NCBI RefSeq assembly: GCF_001611675.1
Contig: NZ_CP014766.1
Span: 4,649,422 to 4,713,421 of the forward strand
DNA: 64,000 nt
Source of the DNA: Pontibacter akesuensis
Lineage (GTDB): Bacteria; Bacteroidota; Bacteroidia; Cytophagales; Hymenobacteraceae
Reading direction: 5' to 3'
Part shown: positions 43,386-52,365 of the stretch, one piece after another
Layout: every line of letters starts with the position of its first letter
Numbering within the stretch: the stretch's first letter is position 1
The notes under the pieces: model-generated
Seen by the model: only the letters and a program-made list of their open reading frames with translations
What the model was told of the DNA's origin: nothing
The model's database searches: none
Made by a program: the position numbers and the translations under genes

Positions 43386-45263
43386 ATGAATGAACTGACG
43401 CTTATTTATGACCCCCTGGAGGAGCAAACAGTGCATGAAAAAATTATACCTGCTTTCCGGTCGCACCATATAAACTCTGTTGCCTACCATACTTCCAAAA
43501 AGCATCTAACAGAAAATACCCGCTTTGTAACCTACCTTAGCGATGAGCTGCTGGCAGAACTGGTTGCGCTGGCTATGGGTAAAAACTGTACCATTGGCAT
43601 GCTCCCCCACCCGTTCATGCGGGAGGCCCGGCAGGGCTATGGCGTGGCTGCCAACCTTTTGCAGGCAATAGAAGACATCGAAACAGCCGAAAAAAGCTCC
43701 AAAGCCGATATGCTGCTCTGTAATGGGCGGCCGGTGTTCAATAAGGTTGTGATTGGAGACAGCATGAGCATGATGTCGGGCAGTGTGGCCAAAAGCAGCT
43801 TCATGTCTGCTTTCGAAAAGATTAAGCGGGTATTCACCCGCTCCCAAACGTATGTACCGCAGGCTTTCACCATCACCGCTGACGGCAAAGCACCCATCAA
43901 AACAGCGGCATTAGGCATCATTGCAGTGTTGCACGGCAAAAGTAACCTGCTCTCACGCCAGCTGCTTAAAGACTCCTACATAAACGACGGCAGGATGCAC
44001 AGCCTCATACTTGCGCCAAAGAGCATCACACAACTCCTTAAGTTCTATGTGAAATCAGTATTCGACCAAAACAAAGGAAGTAAACTGCCGTCTTTTATCG
44101 GCCACATCAAGTCGAAGAAAATCGTAATCGAAAGCCCGGAGCCCATAGACTACGCACAGGACAACAACCTAATGAGCGCCAGGGGAATTGAGCTGCATGT
44201 GCTGGAGGATGCCTTTCACATCATTCCGGGCAGGCACCTGGATGTGGCCACGCAGGCTGGTGATCCCACTGAAGTTTTTAAAGTGAGCAAGTTACCGAAG
44301 GGAGAAGCATACCTACAGGAAATTGTGGCAAAGCCCCTCTCGTGGGTGTACCATGCCTCAACAGAAGAATTCAGGGATCTTTTTATTACGCTGCGGGAAA
44401 ATGCCCGGGCCACAAGCCCGTTTCTAACCTTGATGGTGCTGTCGACGCTGCTGGCTACCCTGGGCCTATTCTCCAACTCCTCCCCTGTGATTATCGGGGC
44501 AATGATTCTGGCACCGCTGATGGCACCGATCATCTCTATGTCGATGGGGGTGCTGCGGCAGGACAAAAAACTTGTTTCCGGCAGTGCCAAAACGATTGGC
44601 CTTGGTTTGCTGCTAAGTTACCTTGCTGCCATTTTACTTACGCTTATCACGCCACTGCAAACCATGAATGGAGAGATTATAGCTCGCATCAGGCCAAACC
44701 TGCTGGATTTGGGGGTAGCGATATTTTCCGGCGTGGCGGGTGCCTATGCGCATGCCCGTAAAGAAATAGCAAAAACCCTGGCCGGTGTGGCCATTGCCGT
44801 CGCGCTGGTTCCGCCCTTATCGGTATCGGGCATTGGTATCGGCTGGGGTGATTGGAACGTGTTTTCGGGAGCGCTTTTACTTTTCACCACCAACCTTGCC
44901 GGTATAATACTTGCCGGCTCCTGCACCTTTATGCTTTTAGGTTTCAGTCCATTTCACCTCGCCAAGAAGGGACTGCTTATATCACTGCTTGTTGTTATAC
45001 TTGTCAGTGTGCCGTTAGGCTTGGGCTTCCTGACGATGGTGCGGGAAAGCAACGTCATGCGCTCGCTTAGCAATTATAAGGTAGAGGACATTACTGTTCG
45101 GGAAGTATCAGTCATCCGGGGCGGTAACCCCATGCTGCTGAATGTACGGCTGGTCTCTGACAAGCCGATCAACAATGCGGATCTGGTAAAGGTAAAAAGA
45201 GCAATTACCTCTAAACTGGGTCGTAATGTGCAGTTGGAAATAACAGTAAGTATGAAAAGGTAA
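43386..45263 (+). CDS. DUF389 (TIGR00341-type) membrane protein with DAGK-like N-terminal half
   Basis: A 625-residue protein. The C-terminal half (about 330-540) is a DUF389 domain with about six membrane helices and the signature NSSPVIIGAMILAPLMAPII, then GVAIAVALVPPLSVSGIGIG. The N-terminal half (1-320) is soluble. Its order of elements resembles diacylglycerol/lipid kinases: LIYDPL at the start, FVTYLSDELLAELVAL where GGDGT would stand, IGMLPHPFMREARQGYGV where the GTGNDxA loop would stand, and a late beta domain ending in ELHVLEDAFHIIPG. The nucleotide motif is lost, so a kinase role is unlikely; a ligand-sensing domain is a better guess. Transport or signalling role unknown. It has its own gap on both sides. 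Confidence 0.8.
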   Translation: MNELTLIYDPLEEQTVHEKIIPAFRSHHINSVAYHTSKKHLTENTRFVTYLSDELLAELVALAMGKNCTIGMLPHPFMREARQGYGVAANLLQAIEDIETAEKSSKADMLLCNGRPVFNKVVIGDSMSMMSGSVAKSSFMSAFEKIKRVFTRSQTYVPQAFTITADGKAPIKTAALGIIAVLHGKSNLLSRQLLKDSYINDGRMHSLILAPKSITQLLKFYVKSVFDQNKGSKLPSFIGHIKSKKIVIESPEPIDYAQDNNLMSARGIELHVLEDAFHIIPGRHLDVATQAGDPTEVFKVSKLPKGEAYLQEIVAKPLSWVYHASTEEFRDLFITLRENARATSPFLTLMVLSTLLATLGLFSNSSPVIIGAMILAPLMAPIISMSMGVLRQDKKLVSGSAKTIGLGLLLSYLAAILLTLITPLQTMNGEIIARIRPNLLDLGVAIFSGVAGAYAHARKEIAKTLAGVAIAVALVPPLSVSGIGIGWGDWNVFSGALLLFTTNLAGIILAGSCTFMLLGFSPFHLAKKGLLISLLVVILVSVPLGLGFLTMVRESNVMRSLSNYKVEDITVREVSVIRGGNPMLLNVRLVSDKPINNADLVKVKRAITSKLGRNVQLEITVSMKR

Positions 45264-45386
45264 AAAGCTCTTTTACCATGCTTTGCGTTACTAGTACGAA
45301 ACGGTTATCACCCATAAAATAGCGATAGTATTTCGATATGGCACTTTTTATATATAACTTACCTACAACACAACTGGTTAAAAACT

Positions 45387-46085
45387 ATGATAAATAAGAC
45401 AGTAAAGAATGCCCAGGAGGCGCTTCAGGGCGTGCAGGACGGCATGACGCTGATGCTGGGCGGCTTTGGCCTGTGCGGAATCCCGGAAAACTCTATTAAA
45501 GAACTGCTGCGCCTTGGGGTAAAGGACCTCACCTGTATCTCGAATAACGCCGGCGTAGATGACTTTGGCATTGGCCTGCTGCTGCAGAAGCACCAGGTAA
45601 AGAAAATGATCTCAAGCTATGTGGGGGAGAATGCGGAGTTTGAGCGCCAGTTGCTAAGCGGCGAACTGGAAGTGGAGCTTACCCCGCAGGGCACGCTGGC
45701 AGAGCGCATCAGGGCCGGTGGCGCAGGCATACCCGCTTTTTACACCCCTGCCGGCTACGGCACCGAAGTGGGTGAAGGCAAGGAAAGCAGAGAGTTTAAC
45801 GGAAAAATGTATTTGCTTGAGAGCTGGCTGAAAGCCGACTTTGCTTTCGTGAAAGCCTGGAAAGGCGATACTGCCGGTAACCTAATCTACAAAGGCACGG
45901 CGCGCAACTTTAATCCTATGATGGCCACTGCAGGCAAAATAACGGTAGCCGAAGTAGAGGAACTGGTGCCTGCCGGCGAGCTGGACCCGAACATGATTCA
46001 TACGCCAGGAATATTTGTGCAGCGCATCTTTCAGGGCGAAGCCTACGAAAAGCGCATCGAACAGCGTACAGTAAGAACTGCTTAA
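45387..46085 (+). CDS. scoA: 3-oxoacid CoA-transferase subunit A (succinyl-CoA type)
   Basis: A 232-residue alpha subunit of succinyl-CoA:3-ketoacid CoA-transferase, which moves CoA from succinyl-CoA to acetoacetate and so lets the cell use ketone bodies and acetoacetate. Motifs: [32 protein letters not shown] and the conserved FNGKMYLLE. The beta subunit gene follows after 16 bases; both are needed for activity. Confidence 0.93.
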   Translation: MINKTVKNAQEALQGVQDGMTLMLGGFGLCGIPENSIKELLRLGVKDLTCISNNAGVDDFGIGLLLQKHQVKKMISSYVGENAEFERQLLSGELEVELTPQGTLAERIRAGGAGIPAFYTPAGYGTEVGEGKESREFNGKMYLLESWLKADFAFVKAWKGDTAGNLIYKGTARNFNPMMATAGKITVAEVEELVPAGELDPNMIHTPGIFVQRIFQGEAYEKRIEQRTVRTA

Positions 46086-46101
46086 TTTTAAAGAGAACCA
46101 T

Positions 46102-46758
46102 ATGGCTTTAGATAAACACGGGATAGCGAAACGTATCGCGAAGGAAGTACAAAACGGCATGTATGTGAACCTGGGTATCGGTATTCCGACGCTGGTGGCA
46201 AATTACCTGCCCGAGGGCATTGAGGTGGTGCTACAGTCGGAGAACGGCCTGCTGGGCATGGGCCCCTTCCCTACCGAAGAGCAGGTGGACGCCGACATGA
46301 TCAACGCCGGCAAGCAAACCATAACCACTTTACCTGGCTCTGCCATCTTCAGTTCCTCCGACAGCTTCGGCATGATTCGGGGGGAGCACGTGGACTTGAC
46401 TATACTTGGCGCAATGGAAGTTTCAGAAAGTGGGGACATTGCCAACTGGAAAATACCGGGCAAGATGGTAAAAGGCATGGGCGGCGCCATGGACCTGGTG
46501 GCCTCCGCTAAAAACATCATTGTAGCCATGCAACACACCGCCCGGGACGGCTCCTCCAAACTGCTGCCGGAGTGCACCCTGCCCATTACGGGCGTAAAGT
46601 GCGTGAAGAAAATTGTAACAGACCTGGCTGTGTTGGAGGTGGTAGACGGCGGCTTTAGGCTACTGGAACGCGCTCCAGGTGTAACAGTGGAAGATATTAA
46701 GGCGGCTACCGCAGGCAAATTAATTGTAGAGGGCGAGATTCCGGAGATAGACGTATAA
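46102..46758 (+). CDS. scoB: 3-oxoacid CoA-transferase subunit B (succinyl-CoA type)
   Basis: A 218-residue beta subunit. The catalytic Glu47 that forms the CoA thioester lies in [30 protein letters not shown] at the N-terminus and [11 protein letters not shown] are family motifs. It forms a two-gene operon with scoA, closed by the terminator at 46784. No nearby acetoacetate or butyrate genes indicate the particular substrate. Confidence 0.93.
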   Translation: MALDKHGIAKRIAKEVQNGMYVNLGIGIPTLVANYLPEGIEVVLQSENGLLGMGPFPTEEQVDADMINAGKQTITTLPGSAIFSSSDSFGMIRGEHVDLTILGAMEVSESGDIANWKIPGKMVKGMGGAMDLVASAKNIIVAMQHTARDGSSKLLPECTLPITGVKCVKKIVTDLAVLEVVDGGFRLLERAPGVTVEDIKAATAGKLIVEGEIPEIDV

Positions 46759-46783
46759 GCCACCACTGGCTGTCTTCGCCTTG

Positions 46784-46812
46784 AAAGCGCAGTTACATAA
46801 CTGCGCTTTTTT
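46784..46812 (+). terminator. Terminator of scoAB
   Basis: AAAGCGCAGTTA pairs with TAACTGCGCTTT around a short loop, followed by T residues, 25 bases after the scoB stop. Confidence 0.85.
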
Positions 46813-46815
46813 CGT

Positions 46816-46823
46816 TAATTTTG
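46816..46823 (+). promoter_or_regulatory. -7 promoter box for the GNAT/nitrilase fusion gene
   Basis: TAATTTTG lies directly after the scoAB terminator and 102 bases before the ATG at 46926. Confidence 0.45.
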
Positions 46824-46925
46824 TAATATGGCGCCACCTGCAACAGGCGTTCTTTCAGAATAGCATATCAAATATATACTTGGTGCACGTATATAATGCA
46901 ACAAGTATGACCACACCTATAGATT

Positions 46926-48476
46926 ATGAGTGAAAAAGAAGAAACAAGTTTTGAACATAGATTGCTGCTGCGCCAGCTCGAATTAAAAGATTACAAGGAA
47001 GTACAGGAGATCATGGAACGGGTATACTCCAGCATAGATGGCGCCTGGACCCGCAAAGAATTCTCCAACCTGCTCAAGAAATTCCCGGACGGACAGATTT
47101 GTATTGAAGACAACGGCAAGGTCGTTGCCGCGGCACTTAGCCTTGTACTGGATTACGACGCCTATGGCGACAAACACACCTACGACCAGATCATCGATAA
47201 GGGATCTTTCAAAACCCACGACCCCGAGGGTGATACGCTTTACGGTATTGATGTGTTTGTAGACCCCGAATACCGCAACCTGCGCCTCGGCCGTCGTTTG
47301 TACGATGCCCGAAAGGAGATCTGTGAAAAGCTAAACCTGCGCGGTATCATCGCCGGTGGCCGCATACCCGGCTACAAAGACTACGCCGACACCCTGACAC
47401 CAGCCAAGTATATCGAGATGGTGCGCAACAAGGAACTGTCTGACCCGGTGCTTTCCTTCCAGCTGAGCAATGGCTTCCACGTACGTCGTATTCTGAAAGG
47501 CTATTTGCCGGACGATACGGATTCCCGTGCCTACGCTACTTTGCTGGAGTGGATAAATGTATACTTCGAAGAGAAAGAAAAACTGATCGGCGGCAAGAAA
47601 ACGGTTGTGCGGATTGGCATTGTGCAGTGGCAGATGCGCGCCGTAAAGGACCTCGACGATTTCATGCAGCAGGTAGAGTTCTTCGTAGACACGGTGAGTT
47701 CCTACAAATCAGATATTGTGGTGTTCCCGGAGTTCTTCAATGCCCCGTTGATGGCGCTTACTAACGAGGAGTCTCCATCTGAGGCCATACGAAGTATGGC
47801 AGAGTACACTGCAGAAATCCGTGAGCGTATGATTCACCTGGCACTCTCCTACAACATCAACATAGTAGCGGGCAGCATGCCGGAGTACTACGATAACAAA
47901 CTCTACAACGTGAGTTACCTCTGCCGCCGCGACGGCACCTACGACGCACAGTACAAGTTGCACGTAACGCCGGACGAATCACATTACTGGGGTATGCGCG
48001 GCGGCCATAAGCTCAAGATATTTGATACCGACATCGGCAAGATCGGCATCCTGATTTGTTACGATGTTGAATTCCCGGAGCTGGCGCGTATGTTGTCGGA
48101 TATGGACATGAAGATTCTATTTGTTCCTTTCTGGACGGATACGAAGAACGCTTACCTCCGTGTGCGCCTTTGCTCACAGGCACGTGCCATCGAAAATGAG
48201 TGCTACGTAGCCATTACGGGTAGCGTGGGCAACTTGCCGAAGGTGGAGAACATGGACATCCAGTATTCACAATCGGCTGTTTTCTCTCCTTCTGACTTCG
48301 CTTTTCCGCACGATGCCGTGATAGCAGAAGCCACACCGAATACCGAGATGACCTTGATTGCTGACCTGGACCTGGACCTGCTGAAGGATCTTAACACAGC
48401 AGGAAGTGTACGCAACCTGAAGGACCGCCGAAGAGACCTCTACAACCTGCACTGGGTTGCCAGGAAGGATGAGTAG
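46926..48476 (+). CDS. GNAT acetyltransferase/carbon-nitrogen hydrolase fusion
   Basis: A 516-residue two-domain protein. Residues about 12-210 form a GNAT N-acetyltransferase (the acetyl-CoA loop lies near DPEYRNLRLGRRLYDARKE). Residues about 225-510 form a nitrilase-superfamily hydrolase with the Glu-Lys-Cys triad: Glu in VVFPEFFN, Lys in YKLHVTPDE and Cys378 in LICYDVEFPE. The fusion is conserved in many Bacteroidota and Proteobacteria, but the natural substrate is unknown; hydrolysis of an amide paired with acetylation of the product is a reasonable guess. It stands alone, ended by the terminator at 48499. Confidence 0.92.
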   Translation: MSEKEETSFEHRLLLRQLELKDYKEVQEIMERVYSSIDGAWTRKEFSNLLKKFPDGQICIEDNGKVVAAALSLVLDYDAYGDKHTYDQIIDKGSFKTHDPEGDTLYGIDVFVDPEYRNLRLGRRLYDARKEICEKLNLRGIIAGGRIPGYKDYADTLTPAKYIEMVRNKELSDPVLSFQLSNGFHVRRILKGYLPDDTDSRAYATLLEWINVYFEEKEKLIGGKKTVVRIGIVQWQMRAVKDLDDFMQQVEFFVDTVSSYKSDIVVFPEFFNAPLMALTNEESPSEAIRSMAEYTAEIRERMIHLALSYNINIVAGSMPEYYDNKLYNVSYLCRRDGTYDAQYKLHVTPDESHYWGMRGGHKLKIFDTDIGKIGILICYDVEFPELARMLSDMDMKILFVPFWTDTKNAYLRVRLCSQARAIENECYVAITGSVGNLPKVENMDIQYSQSAVFSPSDFAFPHDAVIAEATPNTEMTLIADLDLDLLKDLNTAGSVRNLKDRRRDLYNLHWVARKDE

Positions 48477-48498
48477 TCTTTTAAACTAATCATTCAAC

Positions 48499-48537
48499 AA
48501 AAAGGGCCACTGCTAAAATTTAGCGGTGGCCCTTTTT
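48499..48537. terminator. Bidirectional terminator
   Basis: AAAAAGGGCCACTGCTAAA pairs with TTTAGCGGTGGCCCTTTTT with one wobble pair and a one-base loop. It separates the GNAT/nitrilase gene from the convergent Wzz-like gene. Confidence 0.88.
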
Positions 48538-48556
48538 GCATCCTATACTTATACTT

Positions 48557-49438
48557 TTAGTATGACATTTTCTTCCGCTTCTTGCTTTCAAGATTTAAGG
48601 CTACAATAAGCCCAATCAATAGCGAAATTATTGCACTTATTGCCAAGTACTTTTTCAAACTTGGACCAGTTGGGCGCAGCCTTGGTGTAAATCCAGTCAC
48701 TACCTCTACGTTTTCCAGTTGCTCCAGATCAGCCTCCAACTCCACCTGTTGCTCATACATGGTGATGCTTTCACGATACAAACTGGTTGGATCGATGGGC
48801 TGACCATAAACAAAACCGTTTACGGGGCCCCTAGGTTCTCCTACAGTAGTTTTCATGCTATCTATAGAGGCAATCTCTCCTTTCAACTTAGAAATCATAC
48901 TTGACATTTGCCGTTGCTTTATCAGCTTTTGCTTAGAAAAATAGCGGTTACTCTCCAAGAAGCTGGCAATGGCAGGCTCCATTACACTAAATAACCTGTT
49001 ATCATACAAAGCCAACTGCACCTGAAAAGGAGAGCCCGTTAGTACACTGTCTTCCTCAATCCTTTCCTGGTCTAGACTGGTAAAGCTCATCTCCTTTATT
49101 TGCTGGGCCGCTTCAAGGCTAATGTCCAATCTTTCTGCAACAGCCTCATAGTTGTCCTCTTCAATCATCACCGTGAGGTTGTTTAGTTGATTCTCCATAA
49201 ACTCGTTACGGATGTTTGCCAGCATTAACGTCATGGAGGAGGTATAGAAGGGTTTTGTGAAACTATAAGCTAAAAAAGCCAACCCTAAACCTAAACCAAA
49301 TATGATTAAAACTACATACTTATAAGAAATAACCGCATCAATACTGTACTGAATTCCCCTATTTATCTTACTGAAAAATCTTCCAATGTAGCGAAAGACA
49401 TCAGCGAGATCAATCTCATCTCTCTCAATTTGTTGCAT
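48557..49438 (-). CDS. Wzz/chain-length determinant protein
   Basis: A 293-residue polysaccharide co-polymerase (Wzz family) that sets the length of O-antigen or capsule chains in the inner membrane. Two membrane segments (about residues 42-62 and 267-286) flank a periplasmic domain. The N-terminal DEIDLADVFRYIGRFF and the Pro-containing TPRLRPTGPSLKKYLAI just before the second helix are typical. It lacks a C-terminal tyrosine-kinase domain. It is divergent from the nucleotide-sugar genes and marks the left border of the polysaccharide locus. Confidence 0.88.
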   Translation of the reverse strand: MQQIERDEIDLADVFRYIGRFFSKINRGIQYSIDAVISYKYVVLIIFGLGLGLAFLAYSFTKPFYTSSMTLMLANIRNEFMENQLNNLTVMIEEDNYEAVAERLDISLEAAQQIKEMSFTSLDQERIEEDSVLTGSPFQVQLALYDNRLFSVMEPAIASFLESNRYFSKQKLIKQRQMSSMISKLKGEIASIDSMKTTVGEPRGPVNGFVYGQPIDPTSLYRESITMYEQQVELEADLEQLENVEVVTGFTPRLRPTGPSLKKYLAISAIISLLIGLIVALNLESKKRKKMSY

Positions 49439-49483
49439 GTTGTAAAAGGCCTATAGTGAATGAAAATGTGCTTGAACAGAAAA

Positions 49484-49491
49484 CAAATATA
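49484..49491 (-). promoter_or_regulatory. -7 promoter box for the Wzz-like gene
   Basis: The minus strand reads TATATTTG (49491-49484), 45 bases before the Wzz ATG at 49438. Confidence 0.55.
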
Positions 49492-49545
49492 ATAGCTTCT
49501 TTAAAAGAATGCCCTTTGTTTTTCTGCATTAGTATAATTATTCAC

Positions 49546-49553
49546 TATTTTTG
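49546..49553 (+). promoter_or_regulatory. -7 promoter box for the wbpE-led operon
   Basis: TATTTTTG fits TAnnTTTG, 19 bases before the ATG at 49573. A TTTG at 49515-49518 is 27 bases upstream, longer than the usual spacing. Confidence 0.45.
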
Positions 49554-49572
49554 AAACCTAAAAACAAGCTTA

Positions 49573-50730
49573 ATGAGTCACCAAATCCCTATTAAAATAC
49601 AGATGGTTGATCTGTATAGTCAATATTTACATTTAAAAGATGATATTGATGCAGCCATGGCAGAGGTTATCAAAACATCCTCCTATATAAATGGCCCAAT
49701 CGTTAACGAATTTGCAGCTGAACTTGCAGTTTACAACAACATCAATCATGTAGTACCCTGTGCCAATGGAACAGATGCTTTGCAACTTGCAATGATGGCG
49801 CTGGACTTAAAGCCCGGAGATGAAGTCATTGTTCCAAGTTTTACCTATGTAGCTACAGCGGAGGTTATTGCACTGCTAGGTATTACACCTGTCTTTGTTG
49901 ATGTGGATAAGGACACCTTCCTGATAAACCCAGAACTTGTAGAGAAGCATATCACGCCCCAAACCAAAGCCATCGTTCCTGTTCACTTGTTCGGACAATG
50001 TGCCGACATGGAGGCTATCATGAAAATAGCCCATGACCATAATCTCTATGTGATAGAGGACACAGCTCAGGCCATTGGTGCTGAATACAGGTTTAGCAAT
50101 GGTAGCAAGAAAAAGGCTGGTACCATAGGTACTATTGGCACTACCTCTTTTTTCCCATCAAAGAACCTTGGTTGCTTTGGTGACGGTGGGGCACTGTTAG
50201 TAGAGGACGATGATTTGGCTGAAAGAATCCGGATGATCGCAAACCATGGCCAACAGGTTAAGTACTACCATGACATTGTAGGCGTCAACTCAAGGCTTGA
50301 TACGTTGCAGGCGGCTGTATTGAAGGTAAAGTTAAAAGAACTAAACAGTTTCAGCGAAAGGAGAAACGAATCAGCCTGCTTCTACGATGAGCAACTTGGG
50401 AATTACACAGCTTTGAGCTGTCCAAGGCGTTTACCGTCCTCCACGCACGTTTTTCATCAGTACACACTGATATGTAATTCTTTCGACAGAGACGACCTTA
50501 AGCAGTATTTAGCTGAAAGAGGCATCCCTACAATGGTATACTATCCTGTGCCACTACACCTACAGAAGGCCTATCAAATGTACGGTTATTCTGAAGGTGA
50601 CTTTCCTATCTCCGAACTATTATCCTCTCGAGTGTTGTCTCTCCCGATCCACACGGAGCAGAATAAAGAGGAGCTTTACTATATCACAGACGCAATTAAG
50701 GAATTCCTTACAGTAAAAGGTTTAAATTAA
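49573..50730 (+). CDS. wbpE: DegT/DnrJ aminotransferase, WbpE-like
   Basis: A 385-residue PLP-dependent aminotransferase of the DegT/DnrJ/EryC1/StrS family. In the WbpB-E-D pathway it aminates UDP-3-keto-GlcNAcA at C3 to UDP-GlcNAc3NA. The internal aldimine Lys197 is in TTSFFPSKNLGCFGDGGA; VVPCANGTDALQLAMMAL and VIEDTAQAIGA are typical. The exact substrate is inferred from the neighbours wbpD, wbpB and wbpI. Its last base overlaps the start of the next gene, so coupling is tight. It is the first gene of the plus-strand polysaccharide operon. Confidence 0.88.
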   Translation: MSHQIPIKIQMVDLYSQYLHLKDDIDAAMAEVIKTSSYINGPIVNEFAAELAVYNNINHVVPCANGTDALQLAMMALDLKPGDEVIVPSFTYVATAEVIALLGITPVFVDVDKDTFLINPELVEKHITPQTKAIVPVHLFGQCADMEAIMKIAHDHNLYVIEDTAQAIGAEYRFSNGSKKKAGTIGTIGTTSFFPSKNLGCFGDGGALLVEDDDLAERIRMIANHGQQVKYYHDIVGVNSRLDTLQAAVLKVKLKELNSFSERRNESACFYDEQLGNYTALSCPRRLPSSTHVFHQYTLICNSFDRDDLKQYLAERGIPTMVYYPVPLHLQKAYQMYGYSEGDFPISELLSSRVLSLPIHTEQNKEELYYITDAIKEFLTVKGLN

Positions 50731-51302
50731 TGAGTTACTATAGCCATGAAACAGCCATCATAGATGAAGGTTGCACCATTGGAGAAGGTACTAAAATCTG
50801 GCACTTTACCCATATCATGCCGAACTGCCGAATTGGTAATAATTGCAATATTGGGCAGAATGTGGTAGTATCACCGGATGTTATACTTGGAAACAATGTG
50901 AAAGTCCAAAATAATGTCTCCATCTATACCGGAGTCACCTGCGATGATGACGTCTTTCTTGGTCCTTCTATGGTTTTTACAAATGTAATTAATCCCCGGA
51001 GTGCCGTAAACAGGAAAAGCCAGTACGCTAAAACTCATGTTGGCAAAGGGGCTACCATTGGTGCAAATGCAACAATAGTATGCGGCCATGATATAGGTGC
51101 TTTTGCATTTGTTGGAGCTGGAGCCGTTGTTACTAAAACAGTACCTCCCTATGCGCTGGTTGTAGGCAACCCATCAAAACAGATAGGCTGGATGAGTGAG
51201 TTCGGACATCGTTTGGAATTCAATAATGCTGGTTACGCCGAATGTACCGAAAGCGGAGAAGCTTATCAATTAGTGGATAATCAAGTACATAAAATCAAAT
51301 AA
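50730..51302 (+). CDS. wbpD: UDP-3-amino-sugar N-acetyltransferase, WbpD-like
   Basis: A 190-residue left-handed beta-helix acyltransferase with many hexapeptide repeats (IGEGTKIWHFTHIM, IGNNCNIGQNVVV, LGNNVKVQNNVSIYTGV). WbpD acetylates the C3 amino group to UDP-GlcNAc3NAcA using acetyl-CoA. The early His in WHFTHIM and the conserved NVINPRSAVNRK loop match WbpD/WlbB. It shares one base with wbpE and one with wbpB (TAATG type). Confidence 0.88.
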   Translation: MSYYSHETAIIDEGCTIGEGTKIWHFTHIMPNCRIGNNCNIGQNVVVSPDVILGNNVKVQNNVSIYTGVTCDDDVFLGPSMVFTNVINPRSAVNRKSQYAKTHVGKGATIGANATIVCGHDIGAFAFVGAGAVVTKTVPPYALVVGNPSKQIGWMSEFGHRLEFNNAGYAECTESGEAYQLVDNQVHKIK

Positions 51303-52324
51303 TGCCATTTCAGGATCGTAAAATAAAATTTGCTGTTGTTGGCTTAGGACACATTGGTAAACGCCATGCCGAGATGATCTTAAGAAATGAAGAGTGTGAG
51401 TTGATAGCATTGGTTGACACCAAAGATAAGTCAGAGCTAAACCTTACAAGTGAGGCATCTAGCATCCCCTTCTATAACTCTATAGAAGAGTTAGTACAAT
51501 CAGCTGCAGATGTTGACGTCATAAATATTGCTACTCCTAATGGATATCACGCTTCCCAGGCAATGCAATGCTTGGAAGCAAGAAAGCACATTGTTGTAGA
51601 AAAGCCAATGGCTCTTACTCGTCAGGATGCAGAGAAAGTCATATTCAAAGCACTGCATGTGCACAAGCACGTGTTTGCAGTAATGCAGAATAGATACTCT
51701 CCTCCTTCTGCCTGGATAAAAGAGTTGATAGAAAGTGGCAAACTGGGCAAGGTGTTTATGGTTCAGCTAAACTGCTACTGGAACAGAGACGAGCGATATT
51801 ATAAAACAGAAAGCTGGCATGGAAAGAAAGATTTAGATGGCGGCACCTTATTCACTCAGTTTTCGCACTTTATAGATATCATGTACTGGCTTTTTGGCGA
51901 TATCCAGAATATTAAGGCCAAGTTCAGTGATTTTAACCATCAACATCTAACCGATTTTGAAGATTCTGGTTTTGTTAGTTTCGATTTTGTAAATGGTGGA
52001 ATGGGTTCTTTAAACTACTCAACCTCCGTTTGGGGACAGAACCTTGAAAGCAGTATGACTATTATTGCCGAACACGGATCAGTCAAGATAGGCGGCCAGT
52101 ACATGAACGAAGTGGAGTACTGCCACATCAAAGATTACCAGATGCCTGAACTGGCCCCAACCAATCCGGGAAATGATTATGGCGCCTACAAAGGCTCTGC
52201 ACAAAACCACCACTATGTTATAGAAAATGTAGTGGATACGTTAAAAGGAAGAAATACCATCACAACCAACGCGCTTGAAGGTTTGAAAGTAGTAGATATT
52301 ATAGAAAGAATCTACGCTTCTTAA
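51302..52324 (+). CDS. wbpB: Gfo/Idh/MocA oxidoreductase, WbpB-like
   Basis: A 340-residue NAD-dependent sugar dehydrogenase. The Rossmann motif reads FAVVGLGHIGKRHAEMI, and the EKPMALTRQDAEK box follows. In the pathway WbpB oxidises UDP-GlcNAcA at C3 to the 3-keto sugar, which WbpE then aminates. It overlaps wbpD by one base. The 340-residue length and the C-terminal region (WHGKKDLDGGTLFTQFSHFI) fit the WbpB/WlbA group. Confidence 0.87.
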   Translation: MPFQDRKIKFAVVGLGHIGKRHAEMILRNEECELIALVDTKDKSELNLTSEASSIPFYNSIEELVQSAADVDVINIATPNGYHASQAMQCLEARKHIVVEKPMALTRQDAEKVIFKALHVHKHVFAVMQNRYSPPSAWIKELIESGKLGKVFMVQLNCYWNRDERYYKTESWHGKKDLDGGTLFTQFSHFIDIMYWLFGDIQNIKAKFSDFNHQHLTDFEDSGFVSFDFVNGGMGSLNYSTSVWGQNLESSMTIIAEHGSVKIGGQYMNEVEYCHIKDYQMPELAPTNPGNDYGAYKGSAQNHHYVIENVVDTLKGRNTITTNALEGLKVVDIIERIYAS

Positions 52325-52365
52325 CTCTCTTCCTCTTCCCTACTTTTGCTAAAATCAATCAAAAA

